DNA of 34,424 nt from JBHIBD01 sp046758865 (lineage in GTDB: Bacteria; Planctomycetota; Brocadiia; Brocadiales; Bathyanammoxibiaceae): positions 1 to 34,424 of the forward strand of contig JBHIBD010000022.1 of assembly GCA_046758865.1 (NCBI GenBank). Direction: 5' to 3'. Positions within the stretch are counted from its first letter, which is position 1; each line of letters starts with the position of its first letter. Made by a program: the position numbers and the translations under genes. The notes below the pieces were generated by a model, which saw only the letters and a program-made list of their open reading frames with translations, made no database searches and was not told where the DNA came from. Shown piece after piece: positions 7,371 through 16,032 of the stretch.

Positions 7371-8354
7371 CTAGGCAGGCCTGTTTGCCCTCTGTCCGTA
7401 GACGGGTGTAAGTTCTGAAAGGTGTTTGATTCTTTTTACCATGTTGGGGTGGGTACTGAACATCTCCATCATTCGGTCGGTCGTACTAATCTTTACCCCC
7501 ATGGTGCGGATGGTCTCAAGTTCTCCATGGTCAATTGTACCACTCATGTCCGTATCTAGCTGCCTAAGGTCACCTATCTCCTTTCTCGCCTTTGAGGGGT
7601 CATTGGCAAAGAAGGCCTTGTAACCCTCGCATTGATGCAGGGTCGCCTTTGGGACCCTTGCACTTCCGTACACAAGCTTGTACAGTGCGGTTGCCATGTC
7701 ATGGGGTGCGTTGCCCAGCCTTACACTCCCCAGGTCAGCATAGTACTCCCTTATCCGTGAACCATAGAGTACTAAGAGGTTGGTGATGAAGTAAAGGATA
7801 AAGGCCGCAAGGCCGATAAGAACAGACTGGCCTCCTCTCCTGTCGCCTCCGCCAAACCACATGAAGTGGAAGGCCACGTACCAAAGAACCATCGGCACGA
7901 AGGAAAGCATGGTGATAACGGCCACATCTCTATGCCTGAGATGCGATATTTCATGCCCCAAGACGGCGCGTAACTCCTCCTTGCTAAGAAGACGCATGAG
8001 GGGCTCGGTTACACACACGCGGCCATCACCCCCCCACCTTCCGAAGGCAAAGGCATTTGGTATTGATAAAGAGGCAATCCCTACCCGGGGTTTACGAATA
8101 CGTGCTGCACGGGCCAGGTCTTCGACCATACGATGGAGCTCTGGCTGCTGCGCCTCTGTCACATATTTAACGCCCATAGACATCTCTACCATCTTTGGGC
8201 CAAGCACGTATTGAATAATCAGCATTACTGCTGCGATGCCACCGTATGCCAAAGTGTGCTGGACCCCTACGGCAAAGGCAATCCCTATTATAATGCCATA
8301 CAGTACACCGAACATTAATGCTATGAGAAAATAGAGGCGAAAGCTCAACCACAT
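7371..8354 (-). CDS. HtpX-like M48 membrane metalloprotease with an EF-hand-type insertion
   Basis: A zinc endopeptidase of the cytoplasmic membrane, involved in quality control of membrane proteins. Two N-terminal membrane helices (about 7-52) are followed by the zinc motif HEISH (134-138) and the third ligand in REYYAD (Glu203); further helices lie at 146-166 and 177-198. The C-terminal part has FSTHPNMVKRI, typical of the family. At 327 residues it is longer than usual HtpX (about 280-300), and the extra part (about 235-285) has DTDMSGTIDHGE (267-278), which meets the EF-hand loop rule: D1, D3, S5, G6, I8, D9, E12. Calcium control of the protease is an inference. The neighbour downstream is the RAM-domain protein. 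Confidence 0.88.
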   Translation of the reverse strand: MWLSFRLYFLIALMFGVLYGIIIGIAFAVGVQHTLAYGGIAAVMLIIQYVLGPKMVEMSMGVKYVTEAQQPELHRMVEDLARAARIRKPRVGIASLSIPNAFAFGRWGGDGRVCVTEPLMRLLSKEELRAVLGHEISHLRHRDVAVITMLSFVPMVLWYVAFHFMWFGGGDRRGGQSVLIGLAAFILYFITNLLVLYGSRIREYYADLGSVRLGNAPHDMATALYKLVYGSARVPKATLHQCEGYKAFFANDPSKARKEIGDLRQLDTDMSGTIDHGELETIRTMGVKISTTDRMMEMFSTHPNMVKRIKHLSELTPVYGQRANRPA

Positions 8355-8668
8355 ATTTTATGTAACTCCCGTTAATTAAACCCTCTAAGGTTCTGTTACC
8401 TATCTTTAGTAAATATATCAGGGAGAAATATTGCTGTCAACTCCTAAATGAATGCATCCGCGCTTGTGTATGTATCCGTTTGGTAGAGAGGTCTTTCAGT
8501 ACCATCAGTTTTGCGCCTTTACCATGGTTGCGCCGGCTATCTTCCATGCCACTCACAACCTGAGACCATGCTTTAGAGGACCCAGGCGAAGGGTGGGGTC
8601 TCATGCTGAACGGTGATAAGTGCCTACGTGAAAAGTATATATGTGCGTTTTGCCGGCAGGGAAACCTG
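8355..8668. other. intergenic region with folded segments, no gene recognised
   Basis: No convincing coding frame is seen over about 310 bases. It has potential RNA structure: TGAGACC (8561-8567) pairs with GGTCTCA (8597-8603), enclosing ACCC (8580-8583) with GGGT (8591-8594) around a 7-base loop, and CAGG-GAAA-CCTG (8657-8668) is a GNRA-capped hairpin just before the promoter at 8669. It could hold a small RNA or a regulatory structure; I could not match it to a known RNA family. Confidence 0.35.
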
Positions 8669-8697
8669 TTGACAGCCTAATTAAGGTAGTGTATACT
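8669..8697 (+). promoter_or_regulatory. strong sigma-70-type promoter
   Basis: A perfect -35 TTGACA (8669-8674), a 17-base spacer and TATACT (8692-8697, five of six consensus bases) predict a start of transcription near 8704. This would serve the small gene at 8766 and perhaps tRNA-Val further down. Confidence 0.75.
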
Positions 8698-8765
8698 TCG
8701 CCTCCTTTGAGGGTTTCGATAGTTTCTGTTCTTTGGAATCTACTGGATTGGGAGGGGACGCTACG

Positions 8766-9074
8766 GTGAATAACGATGGTACAATCTATGTAGCCCACTG
8801 GACTCATATTCCAGAAGACTGCCCCGGCAGGAGCAAAGAGGGGGCAAAAATGCTTAGCGACTTCTGGGCAAACCGTGACGCTGCTGCTAAAAGGGGGCTA
8901 AAGATTCTCGGTGCCTATGTCACTGTGACAGAGCACGACTATTATATTATTCTCCAGGCCAAAGACTATGCCTCTGTGGTGGAGTTTTTTTTGCCGCTCG
9001 TACCCACCCAGACGGGCACCTTCAGGCCTGTTTTGCCCATGGAGGAGTGGATAAAGATAAACCAGCCAAAGTAG
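8766..9074 (+). CDS. small ferredoxin-like-fold protein (GYD/DUF3303-like)
   Basis: From GTG 8766 (GGAGGGG 8 bases upstream) the product has 102 residues: IYVAHWTHIPEDCPGRS, a helix with AKMLSDFWANRDAAAKRG, LKILGAYVTVTEHDYYIILQA, a second helix region and the end VLPMEEWIKINQ. The alternating strand-helix-strand order and the 'G-x-x-TxxxHDYYxxxxA' centre resemble small dimeric alpha/beta-barrel-type proteins such as GYD and DUF3303. No catalytic function can be given. The frame is also open from TTG 8733, but that has no ribosome site. It has its own promoter at 8669-8697. Confidence 0.65.
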   Translation: MNNDGTIYVAHWTHIPEDCPGRSKEGAKMLSDFWANRDAAAKRGLKILGAYVTVTEHDYYIILQAKDYASVVEFFLPLVPTQTGTFRPVLPMEEWIKINQPK

Positions 9075-9141
9075 GGATGGTTTTACTAAAGTGCCGCTTG
9101 AGGCGGACAGATGGTGAGTGGCAGAGCGAAGGTTGTGAAAC

Positions 9142-9218
9142 GGGCGATTAGCTCAATTGGCTAGAGCGCTTGCCTTACAAGCAAGAGGTCACTGGTTCGA
9201 GTCCAGTATCGCCCACCA
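9142..9218 (+). tRNA. tRNA-Val (UAC)
   Basis: GGGCGAT (9142-9148) pairs with ATCGCCC (9208-9214). The D arm has TAGCTCAATTGGCTAGAGC. The anticodon arm is CTTGC-CTTACAA-GCAAG with anticodon TAC at 9176-9178. The T arm is ACTGG-TTCGAGT-CCAGT, discriminator A 9215, and CCA is encoded. Its 3' part (9172-9222) is repeated at 29888-29938. Confidence 0.97.
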
Positions 9219-9551
9219 TATTTCATATTGATATTGGCAGAAAGAGCAGAGTTTATTCTTTTAATAAACCTTTGAACCAGTCTTTTGCCAGATAAATTGC
9301 TGGGCAAACTTCCGGACATTATAAGTTGATTACTTCAGACTAATCCACAGTTTCTACGAGCGATTATAAAGGTTTACTCACCGTTTTAAGGTACGTTAGT
9401 TATTGTAACAGAACCCACCATACACGCAACATTCCTTGAGATTTTTGTCAAATCTGTCACAATATGGCTACTTAGCCTTGCAATCGGCATCAAATTTGTA
9501 CTAAATTGGCAGGCGCAACCACTATAAATAATTAGACACATTTATGGGAAA
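9219..9551. other. long intergenic region after tRNA-Val, possible control region
   Basis: No gene is seen. Small palindromes occur: AGATTT/AAATCT at 9439-9455 and GGCTA-CT-TAGCC at 9466-9477, which could be operators for the gene set starting at 9552. CGGCATCAAATTTGT at 9485-9499 has the GG-N10-GT layout of a weak sigma-54 site, and TATAAA at 9523-9528 could be a -10. None is certain. Confidence 0.35.
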
Positions 9552-10202
9552 GTGAATTTGAGCAGACAGGTATTTTGTCTTCTCTTTCTGATAGTGTCCT
9601 TCTCTGCTGCAACCGTCTGGGGCTATGGGTATGCGCGTGCCGAGGACCCGTTGCTAACGGCCTTTAAGGCGGTTATCTTCTACGGAAAGAAACCGAACTG
9701 GAAAAGGGTAAAAAAGGAGGCAGAGGGCATTAGCGACCGCTTCGAAGACGTTCGGGTAATCTTTGATATAGACCTTAAGCCCATGGTTGATGAGGCCATT
9801 AAGAGGCAGGACCTGCAGGTACTGGCAAAACTAATGGCCAATCTTGTCTTTCTGGCTATCAAAGAGAAACATTACTATAATAATCAAGAAAACCTGGGCA
9901 TACTGGTACGTTCCAGAGTGAGACTGCGGATTGCAGAGGAGTACTATACCATGCTGCTTGCAGGCAATGTTATGGAGTATGACCGCCGCCACGGTACGCA
10001 TCTTCATGACAAGATTATAGACTCGTTCGCTAGGGCCAGGCCGACACTGGGGAGCCTGGGCTTCTTTGGTGCCGGCGGTGTCAAGCCCAGGCCCAAAGAG
10101 TTTGACAAACTAGTCACGGATATAGAAAAAGCACTTCTAAGGGCCTTCCCTTACTTCATGGCGGGTAAAGAAGTAAGCGAGGCCCTGTCGTCGAGGGAGT
10201 AA
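9552..10202 (+). CDS. exported protein of unknown function
   Basis: The 216-residue product (GTG start) has a clear signal peptide: a hydrophobic core VFCLLFLIVSFSAATVWGY and a likely cleavage after ARA, leaving EDPLLTAFKAV. The mature part is mostly helical and charged, with FEDVRVIFDIDLKPMVDEAI and RSRVRLRIAEEYYTMLLAG, and no Cys, so it is not a cytochrome. I do not recognise the family. It lies 12 bases before the porin-like gene and is probably cotranscribed with it, so it may be a periplasmic partner. Confidence 0.75.
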   Translation: MNLSRQVFCLLFLIVSFSAATVWGYGYARAEDPLLTAFKAVIFYGKKPNWKRVKKEAEGISDRFEDVRVIFDIDLKPMVDEAIKRQDLQVLAKLMANLVFLAIKEKHYYNNQENLGILVRSRVRLRIAEEYYTMLLAGNVMEYDRRHGTHLHDKIIDSFARARPTLGSLGFFGAGGVKPRPKEFDKLVTDIEKALLRAFPYFMAGKEVSEALSSRE

Positions 10203-10214
10203 TCAGGTCTGTAT

Positions 10215-11393
10215 ATGGCAAGTTGTCAGCATATTTTGATGGCATTTTTGTTGTTTTTTCTCTCATGTACTGCCGAGGCGCGGGGTCAAGATGCCCAAGA
10301 GCAGTTGGAGAATTCGCTCCTCATCGAAAACCTTCCCACCCTTTCGCAAGCGGCGACAAAGGTACCACGGGCCGATGAAGATACCAAGCCCCGAGACTAT
10401 TTCTTTGATATAGAGGCTATTCACACAGAGGTGGTGCCAAAGTGGTTCGAATTCCACGGGGCCATTAGCCAGACAGTGTTGGTCGATGGCCGCGACGATA
10501 AGACCCAGAGAGACACAACCAAGCTAATTGACCAGACCTCCCTAACCCTATGGCTGGGTGTAAACATACTCAAGTCACTGAGCTTCACGAGCGAGATAGA
10601 CGTGGAGAATGGTTTTGAAATCGAAGCCGAAAGGGGTCACTTTAACTGGAATATCCTGGGAGACCTACTGACTGTAAGAGCTGGCAAGTTTGTATATCCC
10701 TTTGGGATTGAGCGGTTTCAGTATAGTGAGCCCTTCAATAAGCTGGTTGACCGCCCCTCACCCATGGTCCGCATAGTGCCCGGGCTGTACACGGACGTGG
10801 GCGTAGAGTTTTTAGGGACGGTGCCCATTCCTCACATAGAGGGCCTCAAATACGAGTTTGCCATTACTAATGGTCTGGACAGTTTTGACCACGAAGGTAG
10901 ACAAAAGGACCTGGCTGACAACAATACAAACAAACAACTGGGTGGCAGGCTCGGTCTTGTCTTGCTCCCAGGACTGGAGATAGGGGGCTCCTTTCTCACT
11001 GGGAAATACGACATAGATAACGACAACAGACTCTTCCTGGCCGGGGCCGATATCGCATATCGGAGGGGAGGTCTTGAATTCAGGGGAGAGTACGTAACAG
11101 GTAAAGTGGAACTAGATAACGGTGAGGACTTCCACCGTAACGGCTACTATCTGCAGACCTCGTATCGTCACCCATTCGAACTAGACTACTTGAAATATCT
11201 TGAGGGGGTGGTGCGTTTTGACTCTGTCAACCCAAGGGACGACGTGCTAAACGACGAGGATGCCGATAGGATTGCCCTCGGAATCAACTATTCACCCGTA
11301 GAGAATCTTACCTTAAAGTTTGAATATGAGATTAATAACCAGAGTCGGGGTGGGGAGGACAATGTCTTTGTCCAAGTCGTGTGGCGTTGGTAA
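10215..11393 (+). CDS. outer-membrane beta-barrel protein (phosphate-selective-porin-like)
   Basis: The 392-residue protein starts with a signal peptide (MASCQHILMAFLLFFLSCTAEARG) and then has many amphipathic strands: FEFHGAISQTVLVDG, LLTVRAGKFVYPFG, LGGRLGLVLLPGLEIGGSF, GLEFRGEYVTGKV and LTLKFEYEINNQ. The chain ends in VQVVWRW, with the terminal aromatic needed for barrel assembly by BamA. The AGKFVYPFGIERF segment resembles OprO/OprP-type and related porins seen in multiheme or metal-reducing clusters. It supports a true outer membrane in this organism. Asp-rich loops (DIDNDNR, DDVLNDEDAD) could bind cations. Confidence 0.82.
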   Translation: MASCQHILMAFLLFFLSCTAEARGQDAQEQLENSLLIENLPTLSQAATKVPRADEDTKPRDYFFDIEAIHTEVVPKWFEFHGAISQTVLVDGRDDKTQRDTTKLIDQTSLTLWLGVNILKSLSFTSEIDVENGFEIEAERGHFNWNILGDLLTVRAGKFVYPFGIERFQYSEPFNKLVDRPSPMVRIVPGLYTDVGVEFLGTVPIPHIEGLKYEFAITNGLDSFDHEGRQKDLADNNTNKQLGGRLGLVLLPGLEIGGSFLTGKYDIDNDNRLFLAGADIAYRRGGLEFRGEYVTGKVELDNGEDFHRNGYYLQTSYRHPFELDYLKYLEGVVRFDSVNPRDDVLNDEDADRIALGINYSPVENLTLKFEYEINNQSRGGEDNVFVQVVWRW

Positions 11394-12813
11394 AAAAAGG
11401 GCACAGGTGGTAATTCTGGGTGCCGGGCCAGCGGGGTTAACTGCTGCCTGGAAACTCTCTAAGGAGGGGGTTAGGACAGTGGTCCTTGAGCAGTCAAAGA
11501 CAGTAGGCGGACTGTGCCGTACCGTGGAGCACAGGGGTTTTCGATTTGACCTGGGTGGACACAGGTTCATCTCTGAGGATACCTCCCTTGTGGAGGCGGT
11601 GCAGGAACTAATGGGCGAAGAGCTTCTACTTGTAAACAGAAAAAGCGCAGTCAGGCTCATGGGTCAGGAGTTTTGCTATCCGTTACAGGCACAGGAACTA
11701 CTAAGGAAGCTAGACGCGAAGTACACATTGCGCTGCCTCTGGGATTGCCTTGGGGTGGTCGTTAGCGGAAGGGCTGAAGTGCAGGAAGATACCTCTTTAG
11801 AAGACTGGCTTATGTCGAACTTTGGCCTCACACTCTATCAAATATTCTTCAAGGAATACACTACTAAGCTTTGGGGGGTTCCACCTCGAAAGCTCTCCGG
11901 AGATTGGGCAGTCTCCAGGATACCTGTTCTTAACCTGTGGGATGCCCTCCTCAGAATAATAAACATAGGAAAAGACCCCAGCGGTGGTCATGTCACCAGA
12001 TTCTTTTATCCAAAGAGGGGTATTGGGCAAATATTTGAGTTCATGGCTAGAGATATAGAATCCAGGGGAGGTAAGATACTTCTGAATTCCATGGTAAAGA
12101 AGGTCTTGCTGAAGGGAGGAAGGGTTGAAGAGATAATATTTAATTGTGCGGGAAGAGAAGGGGCTATAGCGGGCCACTGGGTTATTTCTACACTTCCCCT
12201 ACCAGTGCTAGTTCAGTGCCTGGATACTGCTGGCACAGTCCATAAGGGACTCCTGGACCGCGCTGGAGCGCTCTCCTTTAGAAGCCTCCGCTTCCTCAAC
12301 CTGTTAATAGATAAGCCTGCTATAAGCGATAACACCTGGATGTATGTCCCCGAGAAACGTTACATTATGACGCGGATACAGGAACCCAGGCACAGGAGTC
12401 CCTTTAATTGCCCTGAAGGCAAGACGTCGCTAATACTGGAGATTCCCTGCAACTTTGGGGATGGGGTCTGGCACATGGAGGACGGCCAGCTGTTGGAAAG
12501 GTGCCTAAGGGACCTCTCAGAGATGGGAATAGAGATAAGGAGTTGCCTAATTGACTTCTTTAGTACAAGGGCACGCTATGCATACCCTGTGTACAGTACG
12601 GGTTACCAGCACTCCAGGAGGAAGATTCTGGGATTTCTCTACGACATTCCAAACCTTCTTACATGCGGGAGAGGGGGGCTGTTTAAGTATCTATTTATGG
12701 ACCAGGCTATGAGCAGTGGCCTTGATTACGCGGAATGCGTCCTGGGTGGTAAGGAAAGGCTGCAACCCCTTTGCGAGGCACAATACTTGGTAGAATCACG
12801 GTCGGTAATATAG
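11362..12813 (+). CDS. FAD/NAD(P)-binding oxidoreductase (amine oxidase/GLF-like)
   Basis: The 483-residue enzyme has an N-terminal dinucleotide fold VVILGAGPAGLTAAWKL, the acidic ribose-binding VVLEQS, and the GGLCRT ... FDLGGHRF segment shared by UDP-galactopyranose mutases and phytoene-desaturase/protoporphyrinogen-oxidase-like flavoproteins. The FKEYTTKLWGVPPRKLSGDWA stretch is typical of the GLF-like branch used in surface glycan pathways. The start at ATG 11362 follows GGGGAGG and overlaps the porin gene by 32 bases; an earlier in-frame ATG (11320) lacks a good ribosome site. The next gene is a membrane glycosyltransferase, which favours a glycan or lipid-sugar substrate. Confidence 0.82.
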   Translation: MSLSKSCGVGKKRAQVVILGAGPAGLTAAWKLSKEGVRTVVLEQSKTVGGLCRTVEHRGFRFDLGGHRFISEDTSLVEAVQELMGEELLLVNRKSAVRLMGQEFCYPLQAQELLRKLDAKYTLRCLWDCLGVVVSGRAEVQEDTSLEDWLMSNFGLTLYQIFFKEYTTKLWGVPPRKLSGDWAVSRIPVLNLWDALLRIINIGKDPSGGHVTRFFYPKRGIGQIFEFMARDIESRGGKILLNSMVKKVLLKGGRVEEIIFNCAGREGAIAGHWVISTLPLPVLVQCLDTAGTVHKGLLDRAGALSFRSLRFLNLLIDKPAISDNTWMYVPEKRYIMTRIQEPRHRSPFNCPEGKTSLILEIPCNFGDGVWHMEDGQLLERCLRDLSEMGIEIRSCLIDFFSTRARYAYPVYSTGYQHSRRKILGFLYDIPNLLTCGRGGLFKYLFMDQAMSSGLDYAECVLGGKERLQPLCEAQYLVESRSVI

Positions 12814-12814
12814 G

Positions 12815-14275
12815 ATGAGAATAACCCGGTCTTATGCGGTCGATTATGGTTTACCTTTAGTCCTTGCCCTGGCAGGGGTCTCCCTGCGGGTCTTATTTAT
12901 GAGAGATTTTCTGGGCGAATGGGACGAGGTGGATTTTGCCCTGGCCATGAAGGACTACGACATTATTGCCGACCAGCCGCACTTCCCTGGCTACCCCATA
13001 TTTATCTGGCTCTGCCAGATACTCAGGCCAGTAACGCACGACGATATTAAGGCACTTACCTTGACTAACGCCCTTCTGGGGGGCTTAACCACGATTCCCC
13101 TCTATTATCTTGCCAGAAATATGTACTCCCAAAAGGTAGCAATCTTGGCAGTATGCCTGTTTATTACAAACCCCCTGTGTTGGCTGCAGTCGGAGGGGGC
13201 CATGTCAGATACCACGGGGTTATTCTTTCTTTTACTATCCATTCTTATATTGCACAGGGCCTACCTATTTCCCAATGATGCTACAGTTACCCTTCCCCTT
13301 GGTGCTGCCTTAATGGGTGTAACCTTTGGGGCAAGATTATCCTACCTCCCCTTTTTAGTTTTTCTTGGTTATATATTGACTTGCCATTTTGGGAAGTATA
13401 ACATTAGAAAGGGCTATCTTTATGCCCTGGGGGCGCTTGTGCTAGGAACCCTGGTTTGGTTGATACCTTTGGTTACCAGTACAGCAGGACTAAAGGGCTT
13501 ATCCTCACAGGCCGTCGTCTTTGCAGGGGGACACTTTACTGATTGGGGCGGAAGCGCCATTACATCCCCTGATTTGTTTTACCGTCTGGAACAGATATTG
13601 TGGTGCTTATTTTGTCATGGCTTGGGCCTTTGGTGGCAAGACACCTCGTACACCCGCATTATACCTACTCTTATCTTCTTAATGGGAATCGCCGTCTTTC
13701 TGAAAAAGACATCGCAAGAATCCAAGGTTGGCCTGATTTTTGCAATGGTTCTTCCCTATATACTATGGGTATTTCTTGCACAAAACATAGAAAAGCCACG
13801 CCACATGCTTCCAGCTATACCGTTTGTCTTGATATGCATCTCGATGGGTATACTTAACATCAGCAAAAACAAAGGGTTGGTAGCAATCCTTGCCGTGCTG
13901 GCAGTCTTTACAACGGGTATTAGTTCTCTCCGTTTGGTGACTGCACAGGAACATACACCACCTCCCTCCTTACAGCTGATAGATTATGTAAGGAGTAATT
14001 TCGACAAGCTCTCTACTCGTATTTACTGTGGCGAGTCAAAGAGGTTATTCAAGTACTATGCCCCTGGGTGGGACGCAAGAAGGGTCAGAGGTATAGAAGG
14101 GCTAAAATACGACCTCGGGGCATCCCTTCGTCCTCCTGAGGTCGTTCTGGCTACCTCTCAGGTTAAGGGGACTCCGGAAGAAGGTGTTATTTTGTGCAAG
14201 TTTAAGGGAGACAGGTATATCTTCACACCCTATCATGAAATAGTTTTATATAAGATAAACCCTAAAGATTTGTAG
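12815..14275 (+). CDS. GT-C membrane glycosyltransferase (PMT/ArnT-like)
   Basis: The 486-residue protein has about ten membrane helices. The first extracytoplasmic loop carries GEWDEVDFALAMKDYD with the acidic residues expected at the catalytic site of dolichyl/undecaprenyl-phosphate sugar transferases, followed by HFPGYPIFIWLCQIL. A soluble C-terminal part has YVRSNFDKLSTRIYCGESKR. It should move a sugar from a polyprenyl-phosphate carrier to an acceptor outside the membrane. The start follows the flavoprotein stop by one base. Its TAG stop is part of the target duplication of the inserted element at 14279. Confidence 0.8.
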   Translation: MRITRSYAVDYGLPLVLALAGVSLRVLFMRDFLGEWDEVDFALAMKDYDIIADQPHFPGYPIFIWLCQILRPVTHDDIKALTLTNALLGGLTTIPLYYLARNMYSQKVAILAVCLFITNPLCWLQSEGAMSDTTGLFFLLLSILILHRAYLFPNDATVTLPLGAALMGVTFGARLSYLPFLVFLGYILTCHFGKYNIRKGYLYALGALVLGTLVWLIPLVTSTAGLKGLSSQAVVFAGGHFTDWGGSAITSPDLFYRLEQILWCLFCHGLGLWWQDTSYTRIIPTLIFLMGIAVFLKKTSQESKVGLIFAMVLPYILWVFLAQNIEKPRHMLPAIPFVLICISMGILNISKNKGLVAILAVLAVFTTGISSLRLVTAQEHTPPPSLQLIDYVRSNFDKLSTRIYCGESKRLFKYYAPGWDARRVRGIEGLKYDLGASLRPPEVVLATSQVKGTPEEGVILCKFKGDRYIFTPYHEIVLYKINPKDL

Positions 14276-14278
14276 AAA

Positions 14279-14454
14279 GAGGCTTCTGCAAGAGTCGCTC
14301 TAGTGCCATGAGTCATTCTGAGCGAAGCAAAAATCCTGTATTTTTGGAGAGATTCTTCTTAACCTTCGACGTCCCAGGCCGCCGGAGGCGGCCCTGTGGG
14401 CTGCTCCAAGGCCCGCCGCAGGCGGGATGACATTCGGGTATTTTGCAGAGGTCT
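14279..14454. mobile_element. MITE-like inverted-repeat element, copy 3, with 6-bp target duplication
   Basis: The direct repeat TAGAAA at 14273-14278 and 14455-14460 flanks an element with ends GAGGCTTCTGCAAGAG and ATTTTGCAGAGGTCT, related to copies 1 and 2. Inside are GTCATTCTGAGCG near the left and GATGACATTC near the right, and two GC-rich hairpins (GGCCGCC-GGA-GGCGGCC at about 14378-14394, and CCCGCC-GCA-GGCGGG after it). It sits exactly between the glycosyltransferase stop codon and the histidine kinase start, so it has separated or re-wired these genes. Confidence 0.75.
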
Positions 14455-14466
14455 TAGAAAAGAATT

Positions 14467-16032
14467 ATGGCCGAGAAGTTTAGGTTTAAAAAGCCCTCGC
14501 TTTCCTTTAAGCCGGAGAAATTTAACCTCCTGCTCTATTACACCCTGACCAGCTTTCTTGTGATATCTGCGGTTAGTGTTGGCGTGGGCTTCCTGTTTGC
14601 AAAACTGGAAAAAGATGCCCTAGTCAGGCGAAGCCTTAACTATTTCAAATACATGACAACCAATCTCAACTATGCCATTTACCAGGAATTCTTCTTCCCA
14701 ACCATGAGGTTGGGTCAACCGATAGACCTTGAAAATAATCGTGAGCAGTTCAATGCGCTGGACGCCGTGATAAGAAAACATACGTTTGGTCAAAATGTCC
14801 AGAAACTCTATATCTTTGATACGAACGGACAAATAATATACAGCACTGTGCCTGAACACGTGGGCTACACAGTGGAAAGGGGTAAAAACGATGCCCTTGA
14901 CAAGGCCATCCAGGGAGGACACGGCAGCAGACTATTGCAACCCGGCATCACAGACGATAAAGGGGTACGGGCGGATGCCACCCTTATGGAGAGTTATTAT
15001 CCACTGTATGAGTACCGGGAAAATTCCCTGCTGACGGGGAAACAGGTCGGGGTTATAGAAATTTATCAAGACATGAGCGACCTAGTCGTACAGATTGCAA
15101 GCGCCCGAAAGAAGGCCATCATAACCACTGCTTCTACCATGGGCTTCCTCTTTGTGTTGCTTTTCTTGGTGGTAGGACAGGGTGCTCGGGTAATAAATAC
15201 CAGGACAAGGGAACTAAAAGGCGCAAGACAAAATCTAGAGCAAAAGGTGGAGGAAAGGACAAAGGAGATAAAAAAGACCTATAGTGAACTGCGGAAGGCC
15301 CACGCCTCCCTCGTCCAATCTGAGAAAATGGTCAGTCTTGGAAGACTGGTTGCTGGTATTGCCCATGAGATAAACAACCCACTAGCCTCCATAGGGGGCT
15401 GTACCGAGGGCTTGCTAAAAAGACTGGAGCGTATCAAAAAAACCGATGGGGAACTAAAAGAATTCCAGGAGTATCTTACTATAATATATGATGAGACTTA
15501 CCGTTGTAAGGGCATAATCTCTAAACTCCTCAACTTCACTCGCGAAATTAAGCCAGCCTTTGAATCTATAGAACTCAAGGGATTAATCTCAGACGTTTCC
15601 TCCGTGATAAGACGTCAAGTAGAGGCAGAGGGTAGACGCGTTAAGATAGGGCTTAATTTTGCTCAGGAACCACTGTTTACCAGAGCCGATCCCCACCAGC
15701 TGAGGCAAGTATTCCTTAATCTATTTATAAATTCCCTGGATGCCATAAAGGAGGAAGGGAAAATAACTGTCACGGCCCGGTCTAACGATAGTGAAGTAAT
15801 AATATTTGTGCAAGACACAGGCTCCGGGATAGCGCCAGAGCATCTGGGCAAGGTTTTTGACCCCTTTTTTACCACAAAACCCGTGGGAAAGGGTACAGGG
15901 CTTGGGCTTTCAATTTGTTACGGCATAATCGGGGCGAATCATGGCAAGATAGAGGCCTTTAGTGAAGGAGCCGGAAAGGGTTCTATTTTTAAGATAACTC
16001 TACCTTTACTCAAGGAACACACCGATGCATAA
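14467..16032 (+). CDS. membrane sensor histidine kinase (NtrB-type)
   Basis: The 521-residue protein has a first membrane helix (about 22-46), an extracytoplasmic sensor domain (about 47-212, with KLYIFDTNGQIIYS and VGVIEIYQD, Cache/PAS-like), a second helix (about 218-240) and a coiled coil. The HisKA box is GRLVAGIAHEINNPLAS with phospho-accepting His300. The ATPase domain has the N box RQVFLNLFINSLDAI, then DTGSGIAP, FDPFFTTKP and GKGTGLGLS. It autophosphorylates and passes the phosphate to the regulator encoded next, whose gene overlaps it by 8 bases. The sensed signal is unknown. The ribosome site is weak, and the end of the inserted repeat element lies just 12 bases upstream. Confidence 0.92.
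   Translation: MAEKFRFKKPSLSFKPEKFNLLLYYTLTSFLVISAVSVGVGFLFAKLEKDALVRRSLNYFKYMTTNLNYAIYQEFFFPTMRLGQPIDLENNREQFNALDAVIRKHTFGQNVQKLYIFDTNGQIIYSTVPEHVGYTVERGKNDALDKAIQGGHGSRLLQPGITDDKGVRADATLMESYYPLYEYRENSLLTGKQVGVIEIYQDMSDLVVQIASARKKAIITTASTMGFLFVLLFLVVGQGARVINTRTRELKGARQNLEQKVEERTKEIKKTYSELRKAHASLVQSEKMVSLGRLVAGIAHEINNPLASIGGCTEGLLKRLERIKKTDGELKEFQEYLTIIYDETYRCKGIISKLLNFTREIKPAFESIELKGLISDVSSVIRRQVEAEGRRVKIGLNFAQEPLFTRADPHQLRQVFLNLFINSLDAIKEEGKITVTARSNDSEVIIFVQDTGSGIAPEHLGKVFDPFFTTKPVGKGTGLGLSICYGIIGANHGKIEAFSEGAGKGSIFKITLPLLKEHTDA

Noticed and set aside
8389..9415. GGTTCTGTTAC at 8389 and its reverse complement at 9405 as a long-range inverted repeat around tRNA-Val
   Set aside because: Eleven matching bases a kilobase apart are expected by chance many times in a window of this size, and the flanks do not match.
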